A stretch of 64,000 nucleotides of DNA from Palaeococcus ferrophilus DSM 13482 (GTDB lineage: Archaea; Methanobacteriota_B; Thermococci; Thermococcales; Thermococcaceae). The stretch lies in the NCBI RefSeq assembly GCF_000966265.1, contig NZ_LANF01000018.1, positions 62,001-126,000 of the forward strand, in the 5' to 3' direction. The translations under genes were made by a program, and so were the position numbers. The notes beneath the pieces were generated by a model. The model saw only the letters and a list, made by a program, of their open reading frames with translations, was not told the origin of the DNA and searched no databases. Shown here one piece after another: positions 43,002 through 51,675 of this stretch; within the stretch, counting starts at the first letter, position 1; every line of letters starts with the position of its first letter.

Positions 43002-43957
43002 GCTTTCACCCCCAGGGTTTTCTCCATTATGAGTTCGGCGGCCGAATATGGATCAAGGGAGCGCTCGGCGATCATACCGACGAGCTGGGAGAGCTCCCCC
43101 TCCCTGAGCTGGCGGCTGATTCTGGCGCTTATTGAATCCGAGATTATTGTCTTTACCTCCTCCTCCGCCCTCATAAGGCGTTTCTCCCTGATCTTCCCGC
43201 TCTCCTCGAGAAAGGCCCTGTGTTTCTTTATGGCCTCCCAGAGCTCCGGTATGCCTTTGTTCGTCAGGGCCACGGTGGCCACTATCGGCGGCCTCCAGCC
43301 CCTCTTTTCCCACCGCTCCTTCTCGAGGTCGAGGGTGAGCTCGAGCTCGAATATGGCCCCCTCCGCTCCCTCTTTGTCCGCCTTGTTCACAACAAAAACG
43401 TCCGCTATCTCCATGAGGCCAGCTTTGATGGCCTGAACATCGTCACCAAGCCCCGGAACGGTCGCGAGGACAACCGTATCGGCTGTTTTCACGATATCAA
43501 TCTCGATCTGGCCAACTCCAACGGTCTCCACAAAAATCACGTCGCAACCGTAGGCATCGAGGACTTTTATAGCGTCGTTCGTGGCCTTGGCCAGGCCGCC
43601 AAGTGAGCCGCGGGTGGCCATGCTCCTTATGAAGACTCCTGGGTCTGTGGAGTGGCGTTGCATCCTTATTCTGTCCCCGAGGAGGGCCCCTCCCGTGAAG
43701 GGTGACGTGGGGTCTATGGCTATGACCCCGACAACGAGCCCCTCCTTTCTGGCCTCCCTGATGAGCTTGTCGAGGAGCGTTGACTTCCCGGCTCCGGGGG
43801 GGCCGGTTATGCCGACGATGTAGGCTTTTCCGGTGTGCTTGTATATCCTTCTCACGACCTCCCGGGCCTTCTCCTCGTCGTTCTCGACGAGGGTTATGAG
43901 CCTCGCCACCGCACGTTTGTCCCCCTTAAGCATGCGCTCTACGAGGTCCTCGATCAT
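42998..43957 (-). CDS. meaB: Methylmalonyl-CoA mutase-associated GTPase MeaB
   Basis: About 319 residues. The G1 loop GPPGAGKS, Switch-region [16 protein letters not shown]3 FVETVGVGQ and G4 NKAD are all readable, followed by a helical C-terminal dimerisation region. It protects and reloads the adenosylcobalamin of methylmalonyl-CoA mutase. A TATA-like CTTAAAG near 43990 predicts a very short leader. GTG 43966 and ATG 43963 are alternative starts; ATG 43957 has a GTGATG site upstream. Confidence 0.93.
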   Translation of the reverse strand: MIEDLVERMLKGDKRAVARLITLVENDEEKAREVVRRIYKHTGKAYIVGITGPPGAGKSTLLDKLIREARKEGLVVGVIAIDPTSPFTGGALLGDRIRMQRHSTDPGVFIRSMATRGSLGGLAKATNDAIKVLDAYGCDVIFVETVGVGQIEIDIVKTADTVVLATVPGLGDDVQAIKAGLMEIADVFVVNKADKEGAEGAIFELELTLDLEKERWEKRGWRPPIVATVALTNKGIPELWEAIKKHRAFLEESGKIREKRLMRAEEEVKTIISDSISARISRQLREGELSQLVGMIAERSLDPYSAAELIMEKTLGVKA

Positions 43958-44013
43958 GGGCATCACAACTGGATATATTGTCCACCTTTAAGCTTAAGAA
44001 CTTAATGGAAAAA

Positions 44014-44442
44014 TCAGGAGGAGAACTTCTTGAGCTTCTCCACGTTCTCATCAACGAACTTGATTATCTCCTCAATGGGGCTTCCGGGACCGAAGACCTT
44101 TGCAACGCCCATTTTTTCGAGCTCCTGAGCGTCGTCGGGCGGGATGATTCCCCCGGCTATAACGAGGACGTCCTCGTTGACCTTGAGGTTCTTCTCCTCC
44201 AGGAGTTTGAGTATCTTGGGTATCAGAACCATGTGGGCACCGGAGAGTATGCTTATTCCAAGGACATCAACGTCCTCCTGGATGACGCTCTCCACAATCT
44301 GCTCCGGAGTCTGCCGTATGCCGGTGTAAATCACCTCGTAGCCGGCATCGCGGAAGGCCCTCGCTATGACCTTCGCTCCTCTGTCGTGGCCGTCCAGGCC
44401 CGGTTTTGCTATAAGAACCCTAACCTTTGAGCGCTCGACCAT
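44014..44442 (-). CDS. mcmA2: Methylmalonyl-CoA mutase, small B12-binding subunit
   Basis: About 142 residues. The corrinoid-binding DxHxxG is in GLDGHDRGAK, followed by the SILSGAH and GGIIPPDD segments of the Rossmann-like B12 domain. Archaeal mutases split this domain from the catalytic subunit, whose gene is not in the window. It lies 56 bp upstream of meaB. The ATG at 44442 is four bases after GGTGAT. Confidence 0.93.
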   Translation of the reverse strand: MVERSKVRVLIAKPGLDGHDRGAKVIARAFRDAGYEVIYTGIRQTPEQIVESVIQEDVDVLGISILSGAHMVLIPKILKLLEEKNLKVNEDVLVIAGGIIPPDDAQELEKMGVAKVFGPGSPIEEIIKFVDENVEKLKKFSS

Positions 44443-44480
44443 CCCTATCACCGCTTTTATATCCGTGAAAGTCCTTTTAA

Positions 44481-44495
44481 AGGTTTGTCAAACCT
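44481..44495. promoter_or_regulatory. Palindromic operator candidate between mutase and DUF4443-pyrF operons
   Basis: AGGTTTG-T-CAAACCT is a perfect 7-1-7 inverted repeat. It overlaps the minus-strand TATA region of the mutase gene (CTTTAAAAGG near 44475-44484) and lies about 60 bp upstream of the plus-strand TATA (GTTTTATTTAC near 44545). Its placement suits a repressor of the methylmalonyl operon. The wHTH protein encoded on the plus side is one possible binder. Confidence 0.45.
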
Positions 44496-44587
44496 AAAGG
44501 GTCCCCTTTACATTGGATATTTTATCCATTTTTTGCCGGCACAAGTTTTATTTACGGGTAGGGCTACCACCTTTGAGAGGTGAAAAA

Positions 44588-45187
44588 ATGAGCTGGAAGC
44601 GGGGCGCTTACCCGGAGTATGAGCTTGAGGATGTGATTGCTGCTATTTTTGCGCTCAAAGAAACGAAGGGACGGAAACAGCTGGCAGAGGGACTCGGGCT
44701 TGGCGAGGGGAGTGTGAGAACGCTTTTGAAGAAGCTCTCCTCACTGGGCTTGATTGAATCGAAGCAGAGGGGACATCACCTGAGTGATAAGGGCGAGAGT
44801 GTTCTTGGGGAGCTTGCGGGTAAGTTCTCGGAGCCCGTGCCGGTTAGCCCTGTGGAGGGAATGCCGTCCCGGGCCCTCAAGATACACGGCCCACCCACCT
44901 TCAAAAGCATTGATCTAAGGGACGAGGCCATAAGGGCTGGGGCGAAGGGTGCGATGATACTCCGCGTTAAAGACGGTGAGCCCGTTTTCCCAGAGGACGG
45001 GAGGCCCCTGAGGGAAACCCTTCCAGAGCTCGCGGAGGAGCTGATGGGAAAGCTCAACCCCTCGGAAGGCGATGCCCTCGTTATCTCCTGGGCCGAAGAG
45101 CCCCATGTGGCGGTGAAGAGCGCGATCCACGTCGCGGTGTTTCTGAGGGATGAGGTGCCGAGGGAGCTTGCGGAGGTGGTAGGATGA
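44588..45187 (+). CDS. Winged-helix regulator with DUF4443 domain
   Basis: About 199 residues. The N-terminal 70 residues form a winged helix (DVIAAIFALKETKGRKQLAE, GEGSVRTLLKKLSSLGLI). The rest matches the archaeal DUF4443 domain, seemingly a ligand or effector domain. It is the first gene of a plus-strand operon with pyrF, the PUA protein and ribL, whose reading frames overlap or nearly touch. GAGGTG precedes the ATG at 44588. The regulated genes are unknown. Confidence 0.8.
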   Translation: MSWKRGAYPEYELEDVIAAIFALKETKGRKQLAEGLGLGEGSVRTLLKKLSSLGLIESKQRGHHLSDKGESVLGELAGKFSEPVPVSPVEGMPSRALKIHGPPTFKSIDLRDEAIRAGAKGAMILRVKDGEPVFPEDGRPLRETLPELAEELMGKLNPSEGDALVISWAEEPHVAVKSAIHVAVFLRDEVPRELAEVVG

Positions 45188-45807
45188 AGCACCTGATCCT
45201 GGCCCTCGACGTCTATGAGCGGGAGAGGGCGCTGGAAATAGCGGAGGAAACCCGGGCATACCTGTGGGCCATCAAGGTGAACTGGCCCCTCATAATCGGG
45301 AGCGGGGCCTCGATAATAGGGGAGCTCAAGGAGCGCACGGGCCTCCCAATAATAGCCGACCTGAAGCTGGCGGATATCCCTAACACCAACAGGCTCATAG
45401 CGAGGCGAATCTTCGCGGAGGGAGCCGACTATATCATAGCTCACGGCTTCGTTGGGAGGGACAGCGTGAGGGCGGTGATGGAGGAGGGTGAGACGATAGT
45501 GGTGGTTGAGATGAGCCACCCCGGGGCCGGGGAGTTCATTCAGCCCGTAACGGACGAGCTGATAGCTCTCGCCAACGAACTCCGCCCCTTTGGTGTAATC
45601 GCACCCGCAACGAGGCCCGAGCGTATCGCCTACATCCGTTCGAGGCTGGAGGAGGGGATTAAAATCCTCACCCCCGGCGTCGGTGCCCAGGGAGGAAGCG
45701 CGGGAGAAGCCTTAAAAGCCGGGGCAGACTTCATAATAGTTGGGCGGAGCATCTACGCGAGTGATAACCCCCGGGAGAGTGCGAGAAAGATAGCGGAGGG
45801 GTTGTGA
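45184..45807 (+). CDS. pyrF: Orotidine 5'-phosphate decarboxylase
   Basis: About 207 residues of TIM barrel. The catalytic Lys-Asp network is visible in ALDVYERE, the KVNWPL segment and IADLKLADIPNTN, with phosphate-binding TPGVGAQGG and IVGRSIY at the end. It carries out the last step of UMP synthesis. The start overlaps the stop of the DUF4443 gene by 4 bp. Confidence 0.95.
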   Translation: MKHLILALDVYERERALEIAEETRAYLWAIKVNWPLIIGSGASIIGELKERTGLPIIADLKLADIPNTNRLIARRIFAEGADYIIAHGFVGRDSVRAVMEEGETIVVVEMSHPGAGEFIQPVTDELIALANELRPFGVIAPATRPERIAYIRSRLEEGIKILTPGVGAQGGSAGEALKAGADFIIVGRSIYASDNPRESARKIAEGL

Positions 45808-46322
45808 TGGAGTTCAGGTCAAGGAGGCACCTCAGCAAGAAGGACGTTAAGGGCATAATAGCCGAGATGGGCAGACTGTTCGGGGAGGAGGTGGCCTCAA
45901 AGCTGATAAAGAAGAAGGACGACGTTGAGATAGCCGAGGTTGACAGAATAACCCAGGTAATCTTCGTTAACGGAAAGCCGAGGTTCATAAGACGGGAAGG
46001 TCTCGTCTTTCCCCTCGTTTCCACGCTGTACGAGCTCTCCAATGAAGAAGACCTGAGAACCTGGAAGCGCAGTGTTGTGGTGGATGCAGGGGCCGTTCCC
46101 TACGTCCTCGACGGTGCCGACGTGATGGCCCCCGGCATCACCGACGCGGATGAGGGCATAGGGGAGGGGGACTTCGTCTTCGTTGTGGAGGAGAACTTCG
46201 GGAGGCCCCTGGCCATAGGGATAGCCCTCATGGACGGAAAGAGGATGAAGGAGTCCAAGAAGGGTAAGGCCGTGAAGAACATCCACCACGCCAAGGACAG
46301 GCTGTGGGAGCTCACCGTTTAA
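45807..46322 (+). CDS. PUA-domain RNA-binding protein
   Basis: About 171 residues. The C-terminal half is a PUA domain (SVVVDAGAVPYVLDGADVMAPGI, then VFVVEENFGRPLAIG), preceded by an N-terminal region like the MCT-1/DUF1947 proteins. Relatives associate with ribosomes or rRNA/tRNA modification. The ATG overlaps the pyrF stop (TGATG), suggesting coupling. Confidence 0.85.
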   Translation: MEFRSRRHLSKKDVKGIIAEMGRLFGEEVASKLIKKKDDVEIAEVDRITQVIFVNGKPRFIRREGLVFPLVSTLYELSNEEDLRTWKRSVVVDAGAVPYVLDGADVMAPGITDADEGIGEGDFVFVVEENFGRPLAIGIALMDGKRMKESKKGKAVKNIHHAKDRLWELTV

Positions 46323-46334
46323 CGGGTGATAGGA

Positions 46335-46775
46335 ATGGGAGAGAAGATAAGGGTGCTTGTGGGAGGGGTGTTTGACCTCCTCCACGTGGGGCATATTCAC
46401 TTCCTCACGGAAGCGAAAAAGATGGGAGACGAGCTGGTCGTCATAGTGGCCCACGACGAGACCGTCAAGAGGCTTAAGGGCCGCCCTCCGGTGAACTCTA
46501 TGGAGGACAGGGCGGAGCTTTTGAGGGCATTAAAGCCTGTGGATGAGGTTTACATCGGCGCGCCGGAGGAAATAAGCTACGAACTGGTCAGGAAGATAAA
46601 CCCCGACGTGATAGTCCTCGGACCGGACCAGAACTTCGATATCAACGAGATGAAGGAGCGCCTCAGGGAGCACGGCATAAACGCGGAGATCATAAAGATA
46701 CCCTTTCTCTACAGGAGCGACATAGCGAAGACGAGCAAAATAATAGAAAGGATTATTGAACACTTCTGCAGGTGA
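46335..46775 (+). CDS. ribL: Archaeal FAD synthase (FMN adenylyltransferase)
   Basis: About 146 residues of nucleotidyltransferase fold with [11 protein letters not shown] (HxGH), the substrate-binding [12 protein letters not shown] and the C-terminal [11 protein letters not shown] that supplies the ISSTxxR-like position. Archaeal RibL adenylates FMN to FAD and has conserved Cys at its end; one Cys (HFCR) is seen here. Related cytidylyltransferases are the alternative. GGTGATAGGA precedes the ATG at 46335. Confidence 0.82.
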   Translation: MGEKIRVLVGGVFDLLHVGHIHFLTEAKKMGDELVVIVAHDETVKRLKGRPPVNSMEDRAELLRALKPVDEVYIGAPEEISYELVRKINPDVIVLGPDQNFDINEMKERLREHGINAEIIKIPFLYRSDIAKTSKIIERIIEHFCR

Positions 46776-46868
46776 TTTTAGGGGGCTTATTCTACCACCT
46801 CTTATTCCAGCCCAAACAATAAATGGGGGCGGGGATGATTTTAAGCGGGCTGGTTTGAAGGGGTTTTA

Positions 46869-47201
46869 TTAAATCGAAAACTTTGCGAGGTACTCCCTGA
46901 GTTTTTCCTCGTCTTCCCTGGCAACGACGCTCATGAGCTCTCCGAATTTCCGCTCTCCCATGGCTTTTTTGAGGTAGTAGTAAAGGTTCACCGCATCCTC
47001 GACGATCACGCTCTGTCTCCTGCCCTCGTGGGCGTAGAGCTCTATCAGCTTCATGTTCATATCCTGGCTTACGAAGAGCGTTTTCTGCTTCTTGACTTTC
47101 TTGAGGTCCTTCTTTTTAGCCTCGCCCTCGATTTTAGCGGGTTTCGTGAGTTCATCAATGGAACCGTCAAACAGCTTCGGGATTTTATCTCCTCTCGACA
47201 A
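46869..47201 (-). CDS. Ribbon-helix-helix-like partner of ParA
   Basis: About 110 residues. A basic disordered N-terminus precedes KTLFVSQDMNMKLIELYAHEGRRQSVIVEDAVNLYYYLKK (shown in parts: strand KTLFVS, then two helices), which fits an RHH DNA-binding fold. It starts within the end of parA at a TTG (47201) preceded by GGTGAT. Position suggests a centromere-binding or adaptor protein for the ParA ATPase; this is inference from gene order. Confidence 0.6.
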   Translation of the reverse strand: MSRGDKIPKLFDGSIDELTKPAKIEGEAKKKDLKKVKKQKTLFVSQDMNMKLIELYAHEGRRQSVIVEDAVNLYYYLKKAMGERKFGELMSVVAREDEEKLREYLAKFSI

Positions 47202-47958
47202 TTTCTATCACCTCACCTGCAAGCTTGGTAAACGCTTTGGCCGCTCTACCATCGCCATCGAACTCAAAGATGCTCATCCCTTGGGCGTGGGCCTTCTCGA
47301 GGGCAACCGACTGCGGGATAGTCGTCAGAAGGGGCGCGTTTGGATAGGTCTCCCTGAGCTCCTGGAGCCGGGTCTTTGGGACTTTCGTCTGGCGGGTGAA
47401 CTTGTTGGGGACTATGCCGAGGAGGGAGAGCCCCTCGTTCGTCTCCTCCTTTATCATCTTCATGAGGTTGAACATAAGCTGCATTCCTATTACGCCGAAG
47501 TAGCTGAGCTCAAGGGGTATCAGAACGTAGTCCGACGTTGTGAGGGAGTTAACCAGGAATATGCCCATGCTCGGCGGGTTGTCTATGAGGACGTAGTCGT
47601 AGTCGGGGAGAACCGGCCTCAAAGCCTTCTCGAGCCTTCTCTCACGGTTGTAGGAGTTAATTATCTCTATCTCCTTCTGGGATAGGTTCAGGTGGGAGGG
47701 GATTATATGGATGTTCTCCCTCACAGGTATTATGGTGTCCTCGACGTTGCTCTCCTTTGTGAGAAGCGTGCCCACGTTGTTGTTTTCATATTCAAGAACC
47801 TTGAGCCCTATCAGGCCGAAGGTCAGGTTGAACTGAGGGTCAACATCAACGAGTAGTACCCTCCGCCCCCGGTTGGCCAGCGCGTGGGCGAGGTTGAGGG
47901 TGAGGGTGGTCTTACCCACACCACCTTTCTGATTGGCTACACTAATGACCACTGCCAT
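47185..47958 (-). CDS. parA: ParA/Soj-type ATPase
   Basis: About 257 residues. The deviant Walker A is KGGVGKTT near residues 11-18, followed by VDVDPQFNLT and the Walker B VLIDNPPSMG. It is a complete chromosome- or cargo-positioning ATPase of the Soj/MinD superfamily. The RHH partner overlaps its 3' end. ftsZ lies 37 bp upstream on the same strand, so it may act in segregation or in positioning division or surface structures. Confidence 0.9.
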   Translation of the reverse strand: MAVVISVANQKGGVGKTTLTLNLAHALANRGRRVLLVDVDPQFNLTFGLIGLKVLEYENNNVGTLLTKESNVEDTIIPVRENIHIIPSHLNLSQKEIEIINSYNRERRLEKALRPVLPDYDYVLIDNPPSMGIFLVNSLTTSDYVLIPLELSYFGVIGMQLMFNLMKMIKEETNEGLSLLGIVPNKFTRQTKVPKTRLQELRETYPNAPLLTTIPQSVALEKAHAQGMSIFEFDGDGRAAKAFTKLAGEVIEIVERR

Positions 47959-47995
47959 CTCGTGCCACCGCTGAAGTTAATGTTAAAGAAGGAAA

Positions 47996-49210
47996 TCAAA
48001 GGTCCGGTATGTTATCGAACCTGTAAACCCTCCTCTGCGGGTAGAGAGGCTTCATCTCGTCGTCGTAGAAGTCGCGGTTGAACTCGATGTCAACGTTTCC
48101 GTAGCTCGGGGTGTATGTTATCTCCTTCGGGGCCTCGGGTATGACGCTGTTCTCCTCCTGTAGGGCCTCCTGGCTTCCGTAGACGTATGGGCTCCTCACG
48201 CCGGTCATTATCACCATAACGCGGACGTAGCCCTCAAGCTCCTCGTCTATCCTGGCCCCCCAGATGACCTCGCTCCTCGCACCGAGCCTCTTGTTGACCT
48301 CCTCCATGGCGCGGTTGATCTCCTCGAGCTTGACGTCGGGCCCCATGGTGAAGTGTACCAGGGCGGCCTTTCCACCGTCATACTCAACGTCGAGCATCCT
48401 GTTGTTGAGGGCATCGAGAACGGCATCAACGGCCCTGTTCTTCGAGTTGCTCTCGCCTATACCTATGAGGGCCGTGCCGCCCTTCTTCATGACGGTGTAA
48501 ACGTCGGCGTAGTCTATGTTGACCATTGAGTCCTGGTTGATGGTTTCGCTCAGCCCCTTAACCATCCGCGCGATGACCTCGTCGGCAACGCGGAAGGCCT
48601 GCGTTATCGGGAGGTTGGGAACCAGGTCAAGGAGCTTGTTGTTATCAACGACAATAACCGTATCGGCGTACTTCATGAGCTCCTTGACACCGGCCCTTGC
48701 TTTGTCAAGCTTTATCTGGCCCTCCATTTTGAAGGGGAAGGTCACAACGCCAACGACAAGGGGCTCCTGAAGCCTTCCGCTGTTCTTAGCGACTTCCTTG
48801 GTGACCCTCGCGACCACGGGGGCGGCACCCGTTCCGGTACCTCCACCCATTCCCGCGGTTATGAATACGAGGTCTGTGTCCTTAACAACGTCGGCAATCT
48901 CCTGGGCGCTCGCCTCGGCGGCCCTGTAGGCCACCATAGGACTCCCTCCGGCGCCCTTTCCATAGGTTATGTTCGGGCCGAGGAGGATTTTCCTGTCGGC
49001 TTTGGTCCTCTGGAGCTGCTGGGAGTCGGTGTTCATGGCTATAAGCTCCGCACCATTGACACCGATGTCATAGAGCCTCGTTATCGTGTTGTTACCGCTC
49101 CCACCAACTCCAATCACCTTTATGTTTACAGGACTCCTTTCCCTACTTCCCTCGTTACCCTCATCGTCGAAGATATTCAAACCAGCCTGCTCAAGCAGCT
49201 TAAACACCAT
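47996..49210 (-). CDS. ftsZ: Cell-division protein FtsZ
   Basis: About 404 residues. The tubulin signature [10 protein letters not shown] is intact, with [13 protein letters not shown] at the N-terminus and the T7-loop region in the second domain. After the core, an acidic linker leads to a C-terminal peptide ([15 protein letters not shown]). It polymerises on GTP at the division site. The RHH gene upstream, like CdrS of haloarchaea, may control it. GTATAGGGG precedes the start. Confidence 0.95.
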   Translation of the reverse strand: MVFKLLEQAGLNIFDDEGNEGSRERSPVNIKVIGVGGSGNNTITRLYDIGVNGAELIAMNTDSQQLQRTKADRKILLGPNITYGKGAGGSPMVAYRAAEASAQEIADVVKDTDLVFITAGMGGGTGTGAAPVVARVTKEVAKNSGRLQEPLVVGVVTFPFKMEGQIKLDKARAGVKELMKYADTVIVVDNNKLLDLVPNLPITQAFRVADEVIARMVKGLSETINQDSMVNIDYADVYTVMKKGGTALIGIGESNSKNRAVDAVLDALNNRMLDVEYDGGKAALVHFTMGPDVKLEEINRAMEEVNKRLGARSEVIWGARIDEELEGYVRVMVIMTGVRSPYVYGSQEALQEENSVIPEAPKEITYTPSYGNVDIEFNRDFYDDEMKPLYPQRRVYRFDNIPDL

Positions 49211-49230
49211 CCCCTATACCCCCGTTACTT

Positions 49231-49422
49231 TTAATCTACGATATAGTCTGGCTTTTCCTCGCCAATCTCTGTTTGGTAGAGCTCTCTCCTGACCAGATCG
49301 CGTATCGCCACCCTTATGGCCTCGCTCCTGTTGGGGTACACCCCACGCTTAACAAGTATATCAAGGGCGTTGATGAGGTTCTGGGGCAGCTGGACGCTGA
49401 TGATGCGCATGTTTCGTGCCAT
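49231..49422 (-). CDS. Short RHH transcription factor upstream of ftsZ (CdrS-like)
   Basis: About 63 residues. It is one RHH domain: strand MRIISVQLP, helix NLINALDILVKRG, then NRSEAIRVAIRDLVRREL with an acidic tail. A short RHH factor adjacent to ftsZ is the layout of haloarchaeal CdrS, a regulator of division genes. The ATG at 49422 is six bases after GGTGGC. Cotranscription with ftsZ (20-bp gap) is likely. Confidence 0.75.
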   Translation of the reverse strand: MARNMRIISVQLPQNLINALDILVKRGVYPNRSEAIRVAIRDLVRRELYQTEIGEEKPDYIVD

Positions 49423-49557
49423 GTTGAAGCCACCGTAGACGATTGCTAATATGCTAATGGCCATTATGTAGTTAAATACTTTTTTGTCTCCGTTAATACT
49501 ATGATAATATCAATTTCAAAAAATTTAAGAAAATTATCCAATTAAACAAAAAATTTA

Positions 49558-49597
49558 AGAACATTTGTTCTGAAAACCTGCAAAAAGTGTTATAAAG
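49558..49597 (+). promoter_or_regulatory. Promoter and palindrome upstream of cgi121
   Basis: AGAACA-TT-TGTTCT (49558-49571) is a perfect 14-bp palindrome. A TATA TTATAAAG follows at 49590-49597, with transcription expected near 49618. Two copies of AAAAAATTTAAGA (49518-49530, 49548-49560) sit upstream with a 30-bp period. The palindrome is placed like an activator site. Confidence 0.45.
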
Positions 49598-49627
49598 CCC
49601 GACGAAAAAGAAGGTTTTGGTGAGGCT

Positions 49628-50047
49628 ATGAGAACAATTAAAGGCACCTACGGGGAGATTTTGGTTACGAAGGTTACGGTAGATAAACCCTCAAAAATTT
49701 TTGAAAAACTTGGGGATAGGGTCCAGATAGTTAACGTTCCATGCTGGAAACATGCCGTTTTCGGTACCATACTCGCACTAAAATCATTCGAAAGGGGAAC
49801 AAACCATGCGAGGACGCTCAAAGGGGAGATTCTTTTGAGGCTCGCCGGGACGCTTCAGATAAAGGAGGCCATTGAAAAAGTGGGGGCGAGGGAGGGGCAG
49901 AACTACCTCGTTGCTATCAACCTAACCCCCGGGGAAGTGAGGGCGCTGATGGAAGAGCTCGACCTCAGGGAGGTGCCCATGGAGGACTGCAACCCGGAGA
50001 GTCTGAGGGATTACTTCGAGCTCTCGGCAATGGTGGAAGTGCTTTAA
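49628..50047 (+). CDS. cgi121: KEOPS complex subunit Cgi121
   Basis: About 139 residues. The family pattern is readable: TIKGTYGEI at the N-terminus, AVFGTILALKSFERG, then ARTLKGEILLRLAGTLQI with the conserved SSG/LAG region. Cgi121 binds tRNA and Bud32 in the KEOPS complex that makes t6A37. GGTGAGG precedes the ATG. It is monocistronic here between ftsZ and an aminotransferase. Confidence 0.85.
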   Translation: MRTIKGTYGEILVTKVTVDKPSKIFEKLGDRVQIVNVPCWKHAVFGTILALKSFERGTNHARTLKGEILLRLAGTLQIKEAIEKVGAREGQNYLVAINLTPGEVRALMEELDLREVPMEDCNPESLRDYFELSAMVEVL

Positions 50048-50202
50048 GTACGCCTTCGGAAATATCGCCAGGATGCGGACTTAAACCCGGATTATGGCCC
50101 AATCTTTGAATCATTTTCGGAGAAACCCCAATATTTCCTAAGCGGTTTTCAATAAACTTTATAAGAAACTTCCCTCACCTTTCCATGCTCGAGGTGATGC
50201 TC

Positions 50203-51378
50203 ATGAAGTATAAGAAGCGCAAGTACTTCCTCGCTGGAAGGATAAACATGATACAGCGCTCCAAAATTAGGGAGCTCTTCGAGATGGCCTCCAAAATGAA
50301 GGACGTCATTTCCCTGGGGATAGGTGAGCCCGATTTTGACACACCCCAGAATATAAAAGAGGCCGCCAAGAGGGCCATTGACGAGGGTTACACTCACTAC
50401 ACCCCCAACGCGGGAATACCGGAGTTTAGGGATGCCATAGCCGAGTACTACAAAAAATTCTACGGTGTTGAAGTTCCCGATGACCACGTCATAGTTACGG
50501 CCGGTGCTTACGAAGCCACCTACCTGGCGTTTGAGGCCCTTCTCGAGGATGGGGACGAGGTGATAATCCCGGACCCGGCCTTTGTTTCTTACATGGAGGA
50601 CGCCAAACTGGCGGAGGCCAAACCCGTGAGGCTGCCCCTCCGTGAGGAGAACGGCTTTCAGCCGGATCCCGACGAGCTCCTCGAGCTTGTGAGCAAGAGG
50701 ACGAGGGTCATCGTCATGAACTATCCCAACAACCCAACCGGCGCGACCCTCGACGAGGAAGTGGCAAGGGCCGTTGCCGACATAGCCGAGGACTACAACA
50801 TCTACATCCTCAGCGACGAGCCCTACGAGCACTTCCTCTACGACGGTGCCAAACACCAGCCAATGGTGAAGTACGCACCCTACAATACTATTCTGGCCAA
50901 CAGCTTCTCCAAGACCTTCGCCATGACCGGGTGGAGGCTCGGCTTCACCATCGCACCGGAGGAGATAATTAGGGACATGATAAAGCTCCACGCCTACATA
51001 CTCGGAAACGTCACCTCTTTCATCCAGATAGCTGGAATAGAGGCCCTCCGCGCCAAGGAGAGCTGGGAGGCCGTCGAGAAGATGAGAAGGACGTACGAGG
51101 AGAGGAGAAACCTTGTGCTCCAGCACCTCAGGGAGATGCCCCACATAAGTGCCTTTGAGCCGAAGGGGGCCTTCTACATCTTCGCCAACATCAGGGATAC
51201 GGGAATGAAAAGCGAGGAGTTCGCCAAGTGGCTCCTCCAGGAAGCGGGGGTAGTGGTCATCCCCGGAACGGCCTTCGGAAAGCAGGGAGAGGGATACGTC
51301 AGGATAAGCTACGCAACCAAGAGGGAACTCCTCATCGAGGCCATGGAGAGGATGAAAAAAGCTCTTGAGTCCCTTTGA
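50203..51378 (+). CDS. PLP-dependent class I aminotransferase, aspartate/aromatic type
   Basis: About 391 residues. It has SLGIGEPDFDTPQ, VTAGAYEATYLA, the NYPNNPTGA turn, SDEPYEHFLYDG and the catalytic Lys in NSFSKTFAMTGWRLGF. It is of the bacterial-like AspC/ArAT subfamily present in Pyrococcus, acting on Asp, aromatic amino acids or both with 2-oxoglutarate. GAGGTGATG precedes the ATG at 50203. Substrate not assignable. Confidence 0.92.
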   Translation: MKYKKRKYFLAGRINMIQRSKIRELFEMASKMKDVISLGIGEPDFDTPQNIKEAAKRAIDEGYTHYTPNAGIPEFRDAIAEYYKKFYGVEVPDDHVIVTAGAYEATYLAFEALLEDGDEVIIPDPAFVSYMEDAKLAEAKPVRLPLREENGFQPDPDELLELVSKRTRVIVMNYPNNPTGATLDEEVARAVADIAEDYNIYILSDEPYEHFLYDGAKHQPMVKYAPYNTILANSFSKTFAMTGWRLGFTIAPEEIIRDMIKLHAYILGNVTSFIQIAGIEALRAKESWEAVEKMRRTYEERRNLVLQHLREMPHISAFEPKGAFYIFANIRDTGMKSEEFAKWLLQEAGVVVIPGTAFGKQGEGYVRISYATKRELLIEAMERMKKALESL

Positions 51379-51402
51379 CCCTTTTCTTTTGAGGGATGCA
51401 GA

Positions 51403-51666
51403 ATGCAGGAGGTACTCTACGTCCTCGTGGCGATATTCCTTGCGGAACTTGGGGACAAGACCCAGCTTGCCACGATGGCCTTCGCGGCCAAGTACGGCTG
51501 GGTCAAGGCCTTCGTGGGGGCAGTTGTTGGACTCGCCCTCGTGAACCTCATTGGGGCGTTCATCGGTGACAGAATCGGTGATGCCCTTCCCCTCGAGATG
51601 ATCCACAAAGGGGCGGGGGTAATATTCATCGTGTTTGGAATACTCATGCTGCTTGGAAAAATGTGA
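51403..51666 (+). CDS. TMEM165/GDT1 family cation transporter, half-size
   Basis: About 87 residues with three hydrophobic helices and one ELGDKTQ motif, the hallmark of the UPF0016/GDT1 family that transports Ca2+ or Mn2+. Full-size members have two copies; this one has a single half and presumably works as a homodimer. GAGGGATG precedes the ATG. It lies between the aminotransferase and an MFS gene. Confidence 0.88.
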   Translation: MQEVLYVLVAIFLAELGDKTQLATMAFAAKYGWVKAFVGAVVGLALVNLIGAFIGDRIGDALPLEMIHKGAGVIFIVFGILMLLGKM

Positions 51667-51675
51667 GGTGGGAAA

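Noticed and set aside
46776-46868. CCAGCCC/GGGCTGG pair after ribL as an RNA element
   Set aside because: The 35-nt loop has no further structure and both adjacent genes end here; it may simply be a weak convergent terminator.
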